Below, in pieces: positions 25,250 through 34,109 of a DNA stretch of 64,000 nucleotides. The first letter of the stretch is position 1; each line of letters opens with the position of its first letter. This DNA comes from Vibrio agarivorans (GTDB taxonomy: Bacteria; Pseudomonadota; Gammaproteobacteria; Enterobacterales; Vibrionaceae): positions 2,514,241 through 2,578,240 of the forward strand of contig NZ_JAUFQF010000004.1 of NCBI RefSeq assembly GCF_030409635.1, given 5' to 3'. Below the pieces are notes generated by a model. The model was not told the origin of the DNA, did no database searches, and saw nothing but the letters and a program-made list of their open reading frames with translations. A program made the position numbers and the translations under genes.

Positions 25250-26098
25250 ATGTTTCCTTCAGTACTTAACGTTCTCGTTAAACATAAAGAACACTGCAAT
25301 TTAGACTCGTTTCCCCTGCGTTTCGGTTTTTCCTTTGCTACTGACCAGATATTAACGTTAAAGCGCGAAAGTGCTGCCGACAACTCAAGGCAGCAAAACA
25401 ACCGGTGGAAGTTTAAAGGAACTATGACCCTCCCTGATACGGATAGGGTTGAACAAGCAACCTTCGTTGTGCTCAAAGACAATGAAGAATTTCGACTGGT
25501 AACCGCATGGAGAAACGACGGAAATACCGAGTTCTATTTGTCAGAAGTGATGAAGTCACTGAGAAAAGCAGGCGAACTGTCTGTCGAAGACTTGTTGGCT
25601 TTTCACCCTAGATACAAAGAAGGAAAGCTCTGCTCGCATGCTGAATTAGTTTTGGCTTTATCAGCTAATAAATCGAGCGAACAGATTGCTAAAATTCAAT
25701 CGCAATCAGAACTAGCAGTTCAGCGAGCACAGGAAGAAATAGATCTGCTTAGAAAAGAGAATAGAGAACTAAAAAAGGAAAACATGATTTTGAAACAGCA
25801 AATTGAATCAGAGCGATTGAAAGCAGGTGCAAATAACACCGTAAACGTTACCTCACCCAACACACTGCTCTCAGTCAGAACGGACGTTATACATTACGGC
25901 TCTTCGTGTACTGAACTGAGATTGGCTGACGGTATGAAGTGGTATATGAAAACATCGACTTTTGACAAGAATGGTGATGTGACTAAGCAAGCTCAATCAC
26001 TTATCGGTAAGCCGGTTGTTGTGACTTCGTGGGATCCCGTAACTGAGCCTGGAAAATGGTCTTCGAGAGGGTATTTTAGGAATGTTTACCCAGCTTAA
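25250..26098 (+). CDS. Unknown protein with central coiled coil
   Basis: This is up to 282 aa from ATG 25250. A later in-frame ATG at 25424 (MTLPDTDRVEQATFVVL) has a better site (TTTAAAGGAACT) and gives 224 aa, so the start is uncertain. Residues about 150-205 form a coiled coil (AQEEIDLLRKENRELKKENM). The C-terminal 75 residues form a compact beta-rich domain with LRLADGMKWYMKTSTFD, VVVTSWDP and SSRGYFRNVYPA, possibly an OB-like fold. No signal peptide is convincing. It is the only plus-strand gene in the defence region and is divergent to the 316-aa gene. Function unknown. Confidence 0.6.
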   Translation: MFPSVLNVLVKHKEHCNLDSFPLRFGFSFATDQILTLKRESAADNSRQQNNRWKFKGTMTLPDTDRVEQATFVVLKDNEEFRLVTAWRNDGNTEFYLSEVMKSLRKAGELSVEDLLAFHPRYKEGKLCSHAELVLALSANKSSEQIAKIQSQSELAVQRAQEEIDLLRKENRELKKENMILKQQIESERLKAGANNTVNVTSPNTLLSVRTDVIHYGSSCTELRLADGMKWYMKTSTFDKNGDVTKQAQSLIGKPVVVTSWDPVTEPGKWSSRGYFRNVYPA

Positions 26099-26145
26099 AC
26101 GTAAGCGCTCATTACTCAGCATAACTAATCGCTAACCACAACGAT

Positions 26146-26560
26146 CTAGTATTTAGCCAAGTTCCAAGGTAGTAGTGCTTCTATTTGTTCAAGATTTTCA
26201 ACGTAGGGTAGCTGAGTAAGAAGGGTATGTAGGTAGCTGTATGGCTCTAGTCCGTTCAACTTAGCAGTTTCAACCAAGCTGTAGCAGACAGCACTCGCTT
26301 TGGCACCTTGTGAGGTATCGGCGAACAGCCAAGCCTTACGACCGACCACGAACGGACGGACGGATAGCATTTTCAGCCATGATATTACTGATACGCAGTT
26401 CATGATGAACTGAGTAAACCACCAGTTTCGACCATTGGTTAAGCGTATAGTTGATGGCCTTGTAGGTTAAGCTATCTTTGGGGCACTTGCTGATGTTCTT
26501 CTCCAAGTTTCTGAGACTTGACAGTTTCAGCACCAAACACCACTTCCTAATGATGTTCGT
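26146..26560 (-). pseudogene. IS66-family transposase C-terminal remnant, frameshifted
   Basis: Two overlapping minus-strand frames join to give the C-terminal end of an IS66 TnpC transposase. One reads NQWSKLVVYSVHHELRISNI and NIMAENAIRPS. The other reads RPFVVGRKAWLFADTSQGAK, LVETAKLNGLEPYSYLHTLL and LPWNLAKY. The frame change falls at three tandem ACGG units (26352-26363, plus strand); removing one 4-bp unit gives the family's ENAIRPFVVGRKAWLF. The rest of the transposase and the left end are missing. It marks the right side of the accessory region. Confidence 0.8.
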
Positions 26561-26632
26561 GGCCAGACCATTATGAAACCACCACTCTACGAGGTACTTA
26601 CAATCCTTAGATTATCCAAACGCTCTACTGAG

Positions 26633-26953
26633 CTAGTATTTTACATACATCATTTTTCGTAACGAATCACAGCGCTTGCCGTTCAGCTTATCCCCCAAAT
26701 ATTCACCATCTTCCGCAGCTTTGCGAGCGACTAGTGCTTTTGTACGTTCTTTACTATTCAGATAACCGTACGCTTTGGTTGTTTTGACCTTCAGTAAACG
26801 CCACTTAGACTTATTATCTCCAGCATGACGATCAAGACAATATTCCGCTGCACCGGCATTCGCACCTGTTTTTACTGCATCACTGAACACGTCAGCTTGG
26901 GCAGGGCCTATTGAGCCAATGACGATAGCTGCAGTCAGTAGTAATTTTTTCAT
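26633..26953 (-). CDS. Small exported protein of unknown function
   Basis: This 106-aa protein has a clear signal peptide (MKKLLLTAAIVIGSIGPAQA, predicted cut after AQA). The mature part is basic (about 85 residues) with two cysteines (AAEYCLDRHAGDN, NGKRCDSLRKM) that could form a disulfide in the periplasm. A ribosome-binding site (ATAGGAAACACC) precedes the start. I do not recognise the family. It probably belongs to the resident genome, next to the oxidoreductase gene. Confidence 0.7.
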   Translation of the reverse strand: MKKLLLTAAIVIGSIGPAQADVFSDAVKTGANAGAAEYCLDRHAGDNKSKWRLLKVKTTKAYGYLNSKERTKALVARKAAEDGEYLGDKLNGKRCDSLRKMMYVKY

Positions 26954-27213
26954 AATGGTGTTTCCTATATTTCGTTGGTTGGTATGAGTGCATTATGGAC
27001 GTTTGAGATATGAAAAATGGCCATTTAACGACGGTTAATAATAAGAACTCACACAACGAAATGGTGCATTGACTCCGAGAGAATGGAGCTACCTCTTACT
27101 AATATTCACCTTCAATTATTATCGGCAACAAAACCCTGCCCGGTCATATTGCTCGTAATCAGGTCTATACTTCAGAAAAACCACCAGCAGTCCCAGAGAG
27201 ATAAGGATATAGA

Positions 27214-28197
27214 ATGAAAGCGATGATACTTAATGAGTATGGTGAACAGGCAAATTTCGAGCTTGAGGACGTTGCCAAACCGTCACTTAAATCAGGCGAG
27301 GTCTTAGTAAAAGTTGCCGCTTCCAGTGTCAACACCGTGGATACCATGATCAAGCAACTAGGCACCGCACTCCCCTTCTCACCGGCCCTGCCTGCTATTC
27401 TGGGGATGGATTTTGCAGGTACTATAGAAAGTATTGCCGATGATGTTACTGAGTTTAAAGTGGGTGATGAAGTCTATGGTTGTGCTGGCGGATTGGGCGA
27501 ACTGCAAGGGTCGCTTGCGGAGTATATGCCAGCTGACACTCGTCTCATCGCTCACAAACCATCTAATTTATCTATGAAAGAGGCAGCTGCCTTACCTCTT
27601 GTCGCGATTACAGCCTATGAAGGGCTGAGTCGAGCGCAAGTGTCTGCAGGACAAAAGGTATTAGTCCATGGTGGCGGTGGTGGTGTGGGCAGCATTGCGG
27701 TACAAATAGCTAAAGCTTGGGGCGCTGATGTTTATGCCACCGTCGGTCGCCATGAGCATATGGCGCTCATGCAACTTCTCGGTGCTACCGCCATAAATTA
27801 TCGCGAAGAAGCGGTTGCAGACTATGTGTCCAAGTATGCGGAAGGCGGCTTTGATGTTATTTTTGACTCAGTGGGCGGAGAAAACATGCTCAAGTCATTC
27901 GAAGCAGCGAAACTCAATGGTCATGTGGCATCAACCGTATCCATGCTTGAGATAGACCTATCCTTGGTGCATTTTAAAGGCTTGTCATTACACGTTGTTT
28001 TTATGCTGATTCAAATGATTAACGGCGTACGCAAAGAAGAACATCATAATATTCTCACTGAAGTAGCCAAACTTGCTGAAAACGGACAACTCTCTCCTGT
28101 GATGGATGAAGTTGACTACAAGTTAACGGATATTGGAGAAGCCTATCACCGCTTATCCTCTGGTAAAGCGACCGGCAAAGTTGTTGTTGAAAACTAA
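27214..28197 (+). CDS. NADPH:quinone oxidoreductase-like MDR enzyme
   Basis: This 327-aa medium-chain dehydrogenase/reductase lacks zinc ligands. The GroES-like N-terminal part (about 25-110) has KSGEVLVKVAASSVNTVDTM and ILGMDFAGTIESIAD. The Rossmann part has the nucleotide motif VLVHGGGGGVGSIAVQIAKA (about residues 149-168) and VIFDSVGGENML. It would reduce quinones or other alpha,beta-unsaturated carbonyls with NADPH in the cytoplasm. The start has GATAAGGATATAGA upstream. It stands alone, and an imperfect stem (AACGGCGACA / TTGTCGTT) about 35 bp after the stop may end its transcript. Confidence 0.85.
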   Translation: MKAMILNEYGEQANFELEDVAKPSLKSGEVLVKVAASSVNTVDTMIKQLGTALPFSPALPAILGMDFAGTIESIADDVTEFKVGDEVYGCAGGLGELQGSLAEYMPADTRLIAHKPSNLSMKEAAALPLVAITAYEGLSRAQVSAGQKVLVHGGGGGVGSIAVQIAKAWGADVYATVGRHEHMALMQLLGATAINYREEAVADYVSKYAEGGFDVIFDSVGGENMLKSFEAAKLNGHVASTVSMLEIDLSLVHFKGLSLHVVFMLIQMINGVRKEEHHNILTEVAKLAENGQLSPVMDEVDYKLTDIGEAYHRLSSGKATGKVVVEN

Positions 28198-28692
28198 ATT
28201 CTTGGGTAAAGATAATCATCCAATGACTGAACGGCGACATTTTGTTGTCGTTCTTCGTCTACTCATCAAACTACACCTCCAACACTGAGTCAAAATATCT
28301 ACCTGCAACTGACAGAAATACACCACCAGATACAGTCACTTCATCTGACTAACTCTTAATTATCAATATTAAATTCAGCTTAGTAGATGATTACTAGCAA
28401 AATCACTACCAAATTTGAGACTTAGTTTCACAGAATTAATCCATCAGTTGAATATGCTCACAAAACACTCACACAGTCACTAGGGAGATGTGCTCTAAAG
28501 CACATATGTATTCTTGTAGCATTGTATTACAAATATACACGTCGAATAATCAATCCGAGATGACAATACGTTGGCTAAAACACATTTGCATACCTCATGT
28601 TTATTCATGAACTAATCACGACAATATCGGTATTTGCAAATCTGCCCCCGCTTACATGTTCATCTATGGATTATTAATTTATGGAGAATGAC
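28198..28692. promoter_or_regulatory. 495-bp leader of the TRAP operon with a palindrome at 28488-28505
   Basis: ATGTGCT-CTAA-AGCACAT (28488-28505) is a perfect interrupted palindrome about 190 bp upstream of dctP, fitting a LacI/GntR-type operator. No regulator gene adjoins it. The rest is AT-rich. I see no clear -35/-10 pair and no other gene. Confidence 0.35.
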
Positions 28693-29652
28693 ATGAAACA
28701 CAAGTTCCTTACCCTTGCCGCTGCTTCTGTATTAATGGCTTTTGGTGCTCAGGCAAAGACACTGACTCTCGGCCACGCAATGAACCTGGAAAGTGCTGCA
28801 CATGCCGGCATGGAGATTTTCGCTGAAAAAGTCAGTGAAAAATCAAACGGTGAAATGAACGTAAGAATCTTCCCTAATGGCATGCTAGGATCTGAGCGTG
28901 ACCAAGCAGAGCAAGTTGTCACTGGTGCGATTGATATGGCAAAAATCAACGGTTCGCTAGCAGAATCATTTGAGCCGACTTATAAAGCGATCTCAATTCC
29001 GTTCCTGTTTAGAGATGCTGACCACATGCACACCTTTATGCGCAGTGAAGCCGCTGAAAAGCTGCTTCAATCAAGTGAAGGTAAAGGCTTTGTGGGTTTG
29101 ACACTTTATGATTCAGGTTCTCGCAGCTTCTACAGCTCAAAACCTATTGAAACGCCTGAAGATTTAGCAGGGTTAAAAATCCGTGTACCCGAGTCTCCAA
29201 CCATGATGGAAATGGTTCGACTATTAGGAGCGCGAGCAACGCCTGTGCCATTTACAGAGGTTTATACCGCCCTACAACAAGGTGTTATCGATGCGGCTGA
29301 GAACAATATCTCCAGTCTAGTCGAAATGAAGCACTCTGAAGTGGCTAAATACTACTCGATGAACGAGCACATGATGACGCCAGATTTAATCATGATCTCT
29401 GAGAACACATGGAATGGTCTAACTGACGAACAGCGCCAAATCGTGAAAGAAGCGGCCGCTGAATCAATGGAAGAAGAGATCAAAATCTGGGCTGAAATTG
29501 ATGGCAAGAATAAGGAAATAGCTAAGACGCTTGACGTGAAATTCGTTGAAGTCGACAAGAGCAAGTTCCGCGCGAAAGTTCAGCCTATGATCGACAGTGC
29601 CGAGCAGGACCCAACTCTGGGTTACTACATCGACGCTATCCAAAAAATGTAA
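28693..29652 (+). CDS. dctP: TRAP transporter substrate-binding protein DctP
   Basis: This 319-aa periplasmic protein has a Sec signal peptide (MKHKFLTLAAASVLMAFGAQ). DctP-family landmarks are LTLGHAMNLES at the mature N-terminus, YDSGSRSFYSSKPIETPEDL, the Arg-containing GLKIRVPESPTMM that binds the substrate carboxylate, and EVYTALQQGVIDAAENNISS. I chose ATG 28693 because GGAGAATGAC precedes it; an ATG four codons earlier lacks a site. It binds an organic acid and hands it to DctQM. The exact substrate cannot be told from sequence. Confidence 0.9.
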   Translation: MKHKFLTLAAASVLMAFGAQAKTLTLGHAMNLESAAHAGMEIFAEKVSEKSNGEMNVRIFPNGMLGSERDQAEQVVTGAIDMAKINGSLAESFEPTYKAISIPFLFRDADHMHTFMRSEAAEKLLQSSEGKGFVGLTLYDSGSRSFYSSKPIETPEDLAGLKIRVPESPTMMEMVRLLGARATPVPFTEVYTALQQGVIDAAENNISSLVEMKHSEVAKYYSMNEHMMTPDLIMISENTWNGLTDEQRQIVKEAAAESMEEEIKIWAEIDGKNKEIAKTLDVKFVEVDKSKFRAKVQPMIDSAEQDPTLGYYIDAIQKM

Positions 29653-29674
29653 CCCACCTTTTAACGCTGACTTT

Positions 29675-29700
29675 GCCCCACTCTTTTGGGTGGGGCTTAT
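29675..29700 (+). terminator. Stem-loop between dctP and dctQ
   Basis: GCCCCAC (29675-29681) and GTGGGGC (29690-29696) form a GC-rich stem with an 8-base loop, followed by TTAT. It sits about 22 bp after dctP and would cut or protect the transcript there, giving more binding protein than membrane subunits. Confidence 0.6.
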
Positions 29701-29728
29701 CTATTGGGTCGCAGTTTAAGGAGTCTCA

Positions 29729-30226
29729 ATGCATTCATTTTTCAAATTTCTAAGAACACTACTGGATAAAGCCATTTTAACGTTTTGCGGTTTCGCCATT
29801 ATCACACTGGTTGTCACCGTGACATGGCAGGTATTCAGTCGTTATGTCCTTAATGATCCCAGTTCATTCACCGATGAGCTTGCTCGATACACCATGATTT
29901 GGTTTGGTCTATTTGGTGCAAGCTATCTATTCGGTAAAAACGGACACCTTGCGATTACTCTTTTCATTGGGTCGATTAAGGCTAAATATCGCAAATACTG
30001 TCACCTACTGATCCACTTAGTGTCTTTTACCTTTATCTATTTAGCGATGATCAAAGGCGGCATGCAACTGATTGGCCGTACGATGCTGCAATCGTCTCCT
30101 GCACTCCAGATACCGATGGCTTATGTTTACTTCATTTTGCCTCTATCGGGCACGCTAATGCTGATTTATCTGGTACTGAACACCATTGATATGTTTGCAG
30201 ATGAACATTCAGCCAAACAAGGATAA
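29729..30226 (+). CDS. dctQ: TRAP transporter small membrane subunit DctQ
   Basis: This 165-aa protein has four predicted membrane helices (FCGFAIITLVVTVTWQVFSR, MIWFGLFGASYLFG, LIHLVSFTFIYLAMI, YVYFILPLSGTLMLIYLVL). It contains the family pattern F-S-R-Y-V-L-N-D-P-S-S-F-T-D-E-L-A-R around residues 35-52. It couples with DctM in the inner membrane for sodium-driven uptake. The start has TAAGGAGTCTCA. The next gene, dctM, begins 5 bp after its stop. Confidence 0.9.
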   Translation: MHSFFKFLRTLLDKAILTFCGFAIITLVVTVTWQVFSRYVLNDPSSFTDELARYTMIWFGLFGASYLFGKNGHLAITLFIGSIKAKYRKYCHLLIHLVSFTFIYLAMIKGGMQLIGRTMLQSSPALQIPMAYVYFILPLSGTLMLIYLVLNTIDMFADEHSAKQG

Positions 30227-30231
30227 TTGAC

Positions 30232-31536
30232 ATGGATATATCAATCGGCTTTTGGCTTTTATGCCTTTTCATGCTCATGATCAGCCTGAGCATTCCTATT
30301 GCTATCGCGATTGCGATGTCTTCACTTGTGATTATGTGTACAATTCTGCCTAATGATGTCGCCTTTATGACAGCAGGACAAAAGATCGTAACTGGCATCG
30401 ACAGTTTCAGTTTGCTCGCTATTCCGTTCTTTATTTTGGCTGGCAATATTATGAACCGCGGGGGTATTGCAACTCGTTTGGTTGACTTCGCCAAACTGTT
30501 GGTTGGACGCATGCCTGGTTCGCTTTCTCACGTAAACGTGATTGCCAACATGCTGTTCGGTTCGGTATCGGGCTCTGCTGTTGCTGCAGCTGCAGCGGTG
30601 GGTAAAACCCTTGAACCAGAGCTTGAGAAAGAAGGTTATGACAAAGCATTCTCAACATCGGTTAACGTAGCTTCCTGCCCTGCAGGTTTGTTAATCCCGC
30701 CGAGTAATTCATTGATTGTTTTCTCTGTGGTCAGTGGCGGTACATCGATTGCAGCACTCTTCATCGCTGGCTATGTGCCGGGGATTTTGATGGGCCTTAG
30801 CTGTATGGTTGTGGCTTACATGATTGCTAAGAAAAAAGGCTACCGCACTATTTCTGAGCCAAAAACACCTCATGAAATTTTGAACATCACATGGAGAGCA
30901 ACGCCAAGTCTAGGTCTCGTTATTGTGGTGATTGGCGGTATTATCGGGGGGATATTTACCGCAACAGAAGGCGCGTGTATTGCTGTGCTTTACGCGTTCT
31001 TTCTGTCTCTTTGTTATCGCACGTTAGGTTTCAAAGAGATGCGCACAATCTGTGTAGAAACCGCTGAAATTACAGGTATTATGCTGTTCCTGATTGGTGC
31101 TTCAACCATCATGTCATGGGCAATGGCATTTACTGGCTTACCAAATTTAATCAGTGAATGGATGCTGTCTATTTCGGATAACCCTATCATCATCTTTATC
31201 TTGATGAATATTATCCTGTTGATTGTCGGCATGTTCATGGACTTAACACCTGCGGTACTGATTTTCACCCCGATCTTCATGCCTATCGCAACACAGCTCG
31301 GTATGCACCCAATTCACTTCGCAATGATGATCATCTTTAACCTGTGTATCGGTATTGCAACCCCACCGGTAGGTACTGCACTTTTCGTTGGGTGTAGTGT
31401 TAGCGGGGCGAAGATAGAGAGCGTGATTAAATCCATACTGCCTTTCTGCGCAGTATTGATTGTCACTCTTCTATTGATCACATTCGTTCCAGAAATCAGC
31501 CTAGCATTGCCACGCGCTTTTGGCTTGATTAACTAA
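30232..31536 (+). CDS. dctM: TRAP transporter large permease subunit DctM
   Basis: This 434-aa integral membrane protein has 11-12 predicted helices and DctM landmarks: PFFILAGNIMNRGGIATRLV, MLFGSVSGSAVAAAAAVGK, LLIPPSNSLIVFSVVSGGTS, FMDLTPAVLIFTPIFMPIA and IGIATPPVGTALFVG. The elevator-type permease takes up the dctP-bound organic acid with Na+. It is the last gene of the operon and ends 24 bp before a strong terminator. Confidence 0.92.
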   Translation: MDISIGFWLLCLFMLMISLSIPIAIAIAMSSLVIMCTILPNDVAFMTAGQKIVTGIDSFSLLAIPFFILAGNIMNRGGIATRLVDFAKLLVGRMPGSLSHVNVIANMLFGSVSGSAVAAAAAVGKTLEPELEKEGYDKAFSTSVNVASCPAGLLIPPSNSLIVFSVVSGGTSIAALFIAGYVPGILMGLSCMVVAYMIAKKKGYRTISEPKTPHEILNITWRATPSLGLVIVVIGGIIGGIFTATEGACIAVLYAFFLSLCYRTLGFKEMRTICVETAEITGIMLFLIGASTIMSWAMAFTGLPNLISEWMLSISDNPIIIFILMNIILLIVGMFMDLTPAVLIFTPIFMPIATQLGMHPIHFAMMIIFNLCIGIATPPVGTALFVGCSVSGAKIESVIKSILPFCAVLIVTLLLITFVPEISLALPRAFGLIN

Positions 31537-31560
31537 GTAGTCACCCGCTCCTTATATGCT

Positions 31561-31592
31561 AAAACGCCCTTCAATTTGAAGGGCGTTTTTTA
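31561..31592. terminator. Bidirectional rho-independent terminator
   Basis: AAAACGCCCTTCAA (31561-31574) and TTGAAGGGCGTTTT (31576-31589) pair perfectly. T runs follow on both strands (TTTTTT on plus, TTTT on minus). It ends the plus-strand TRAP operon and the minus-strand lipoprotein gene, which converge here. Confidence 0.9.
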
Positions 31593-31618
31593 CGTTATTA
31601 CGGTCTTATTGATAGTGA

Positions 31619-32143
31619 CTAACGAATAACCACTTCACCGTCTTTAATGGGAAAGCTAGTACCCTCTGGCTTATTCACCATGCGTACTGTTGTAGGGGTT
31701 CCCGCAATTTCATAAGTGACATCGTAACCGACAACTTTCGCTGACGTTGTATATTCAGTTGCGCATTGACGTTCAGTCGTAGTGATCACATCATTCTTCT
31801 GCGCATTCTCTTGGATTTTACGCCCTGTCATTGCACCTGCAATAGTGCCAGCAGCAGTCGCAACCACTTTACCGGAACCACCGCCCACTTGATTGCCCAA
31901 TGCTGCGCCAGCGGCTGCCCCACCCACTGTACCGAGAAGTTTGTTTTCATCTTTCACTTCTGCCTGTGTTGTCACAACAACATCGTGACACACTTCATGA
32001 GGTGTTTTCACCGCTTCGGTAACAGCCTCCACTAGCGTGATTTTGGCCTCTGTCGCTACATCCGGCGTTACCGGAGTATCGTCTTTACATGCAGAAAGTG
32101 TTAATGCGGTAGTCACTGCTAAAGCAATCGCTTTGATATTCAT
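31619..32143 (-). CDS. Glycine-zipper 2TM outer-membrane lipoprotein
   Basis: This 174-aa lipoprotein has signal peptide MNIKAIALAVTTALTLSAC with the lipobox LSAC. The centre carries a glycine-zipper pair (LLGTVGGAAAGAALGNQVGG, TAAGTIAGAMTGRKIQE), as in SlyB/PcP/YmgG-type surface lipoproteins. Two further cysteines (HEVCHDVVV, ERQCATEY) may pair in the periplasm. An upstream in-frame ATG four codons earlier is possible. It has its own promoter and converges on the TRAP operon. Its role is probably envelope integrity; the family is only broadly defined. Confidence 0.8.
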   Translation of the reverse strand: MNIKAIALAVTTALTLSACKDDTPVTPDVATEAKITLVEAVTEAVKTPHEVCHDVVVTTQAEVKDENKLLGTVGGAAAGAALGNQVGGGSGKVVATAAGTIAGAMTGRKIQENAQKNDVITTTERQCATEYTTSAKVVGYDVTYEIAGTPTTVRMVNKPEGTSFPIKDGEVVIR

Positions 32144-32328
32144 TTTTATGCCCATAATCAGGTTCTATTTTGTGAGCGCAATAATAGAGACCTGAATATT
32201 TCATTCATCAGATGAATATCAATATTGTGTCAGCCTTGGGTAAATCGGACAAACTTGCTACTTCAACATTGAACTTTTCCCACTTTGGACGTATCTATGA
32301 ACATAGAGATAAATTATTGGGTAACCCT

Positions 32329-32778
32329 ATGTTCAACGCTATCACTTCGCTCTTCAAACACCTGCTGGATGGAAATGACTTATCTGGCAGTACCATACAA
32401 AACCCCAATCTAGCCATCGCCTGCTTACTCACAGAAGTAGCGGGTGCAGACCACCAAATTGATGATGCTGAACGGGAAGCTAAGCAACATCTCATCACTA
32501 CCTTATTGGGTTTAGATGAAGTGCAGACAACACAACTTCTTGCTGAAGCGGAGGCAAAAGTAAAAGACGCCTCATCACTTTACGAGTTTACGACTCAACT
32601 GCGTGAATTGAGCCAAGAGACACGTTTTACTTTGATTAAATCAATGTGGGAGGTGGCCAACGCAGACGGAGAGATAGACCCTCTCGAAGATGCTGTGATT
32701 CGAAAAACAGCAGAGCTGCTTTATGTTGACCACTCTGAATTTATACGAGCTAAATTGTCGGTGCTTGGTGACAAATAA
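32329..32778 (+). CDS. TerB-family (tellurite-resistance-like) protein
   Basis: This all-helical cytoplasmic protein is 149 residues from MFNAITSLFKHLLDGNDLSG, the usual opening of the stand-alone COG4103/TerB group. The frame is open upstream to ATG 32212 (188 aa), but that extension looks unlike the family. Two acidic metal-binding-like motifs appear, AGADHQIDDAEREA and ANADGEIDPLEDAVI, spaced about 75 residues apart as in TerB folds. It is a single gene, divergent from the lipoprotein. The biological role of this group is poorly known. Confidence 0.75.
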   Translation: MFNAITSLFKHLLDGNDLSGSTIQNPNLAIACLLTEVAGADHQIDDAEREAKQHLITTLLGLDEVQTTQLLAEAEAKVKDASSLYEFTTQLRELSQETRFTLIKSMWEVANADGEIDPLEDAVIRKTAELLYVDHSEFIRAKLSVLGDK

Positions 32779-32947
32779 TGCTATTGGCAGTGATTCCAAT
32801 GTAACGATTTTTCATGCAATCATGAACTCCTTGATTTAGACACACTTACCGAACTGGTACAGTTTGCACTGAGAAATGGTCTAGGTATCGATTTAAACGG
32901 ATAAAATCCGTTCATTTGCGCTCGATGTTTAATATGAACGTAGAATT

Positions 32948-33925
32948 CTAAATACGATTTTTGGCATATCGCTCTGCTAACACTGCACAATAGAATATCT
33001 GAATTGGATGATAAAGCATGATCGGTAGAAGGATCATACCGAGAGATGGGTCGCTTGCAAAAATCACTTTTGCCATTGGGACGCCTGCTGCCAAGGTCTT
33101 TTTAGTGCCGCAAAAAACGGCTGCAATTTCGTCCTTTCTCGCAAAGTTCACCTTCTTCGCGGTGAACTGAACAAGATGTACCATGAGGAGCAAAATCACG
33201 CTACATAACAATACTGAGGTGAGTAACAAGGACAGCGAAAATTGTGACCAGATATTACTCTCAACCGAGTCACAAAAGACATTATAAACAATGGCAATAA
33301 TAACAAGTTTATCAATCTTATTAATGATCTGTTTATTCTGTTCAAGCCATGATTTAAGCACCGGCCTCAACAACTGCCCTATCACCATTGGCAAAACGAG
33401 TAACTTCGCCACTGATAGAATTGTCGCGATTGCATCACCGCTTTCCCCCTCAACGCCGACAAACAGAAACACCAACAGCGGGGTAATAAACACCCCTAAA
33501 ATACTCGACAATGAAGCGTTAAAGATCGCGCCAGGCACATTGCCTTTGGCAATACTCGTCATCGCAACTGAAGACGAGATGGTGCTCGGCAGTACAAACA
33601 AGTAACAAAAACCAATCGCCAATGCGGCGGGCATATAGGCGAGCATCACATTGCCAAACAATAGCCATAGCAAAGGATAGACAACAAAAGTCGTCGCTTG
33701 AATAAATCCGTGTAACTTCCAGTTCGTCATCCCCGCGGCTATATCTTTGCGCGATAAATTCAAACCATGCAGTAAAAACACCAGAGCGATACCTAGTGAG
33801 GTAATGATATCGAGATGCAACCATCCCCCGCTCGCTCCTACGGGTGAAGAAAACAACGACAGCAATATCGCTGCTATCATTCCAAGAATAAACCACTGTT
33901 GTTTTAATTTGTTAATTATGTCCAA
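32948..33925 (-). CDS. Bile acid:sodium symporter family (SLC10A7/YfeH-like) transporter
   Basis: This 325-aa membrane protein has about ten helices. Landmarks are LDIITSLGIALVFLLHGLNL, YLFVLPSTISSSVAMTSIAK and, near the end, EIAAVFCGTKKTLAAGVPMA, which match the DUF4137/SBF_like group including E. coli YfeH. It probably moves a small organic anion with Na+. The first codon is TTG; no ATG is nearby and the ribosome-binding site is weak, so the true start is uncertain by a few residues. Confidence 0.85.
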   Translation of the reverse strand: MDIINKLKQQWFILGMIAAILLSLFSSPVGASGGWLHLDIITSLGIALVFLLHGLNLSRKDIAAGMTNWKLHGFIQATTFVVYPLLWLLFGNVMLAYMPAALAIGFCYLFVLPSTISSSVAMTSIAKGNVPGAIFNASLSSILGVFITPLLVFLFVGVEGESGDAIATILSVAKLLVLPMVIGQLLRPVLKSWLEQNKQIINKIDKLVIIAIVYNVFCDSVESNIWSQFSLSLLLTSVLLCSVILLLMVHLVQFTAKKVNFARKDEIAAVFCGTKKTLAAGVPMAKVIFASDPSLGMILLPIMLYHPIQIFYCAVLAERYAKNRI

Positions 33926-33981
33926 AATGCATCTCGCGTTAGAAACTAGATAATATAGTGTGTCTAATCTACTGTTTTTAC

Positions 33982-34004
33982 GAGGTTATCGGCGAGATAA
34001 CCTC
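33982..34004. terminator. Perfect 9-bp stem between gabD-like gene and symporter gene
   Basis: GAGGTTATC (33982-33990) and GATAACCTC (33996-34004) form a perfect hairpin with a five-base loop, 105 bp past the stop of the dehydrogenase gene and 57 bp before the symporter start. It lacks a T tract in the minus-strand sense, so it may be an operator or a weak terminator. Confidence 0.35.
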
Positions 34005-34109
34005 TTAGATTAACGTTCAATTAAATAGTGCCCGACAAAAGCGCTTTGGTAAACCGTCATTCAACGGCAAACCAAACCTGGCCTAAAATGACCATTTTGA
34101 ACAAACGTG

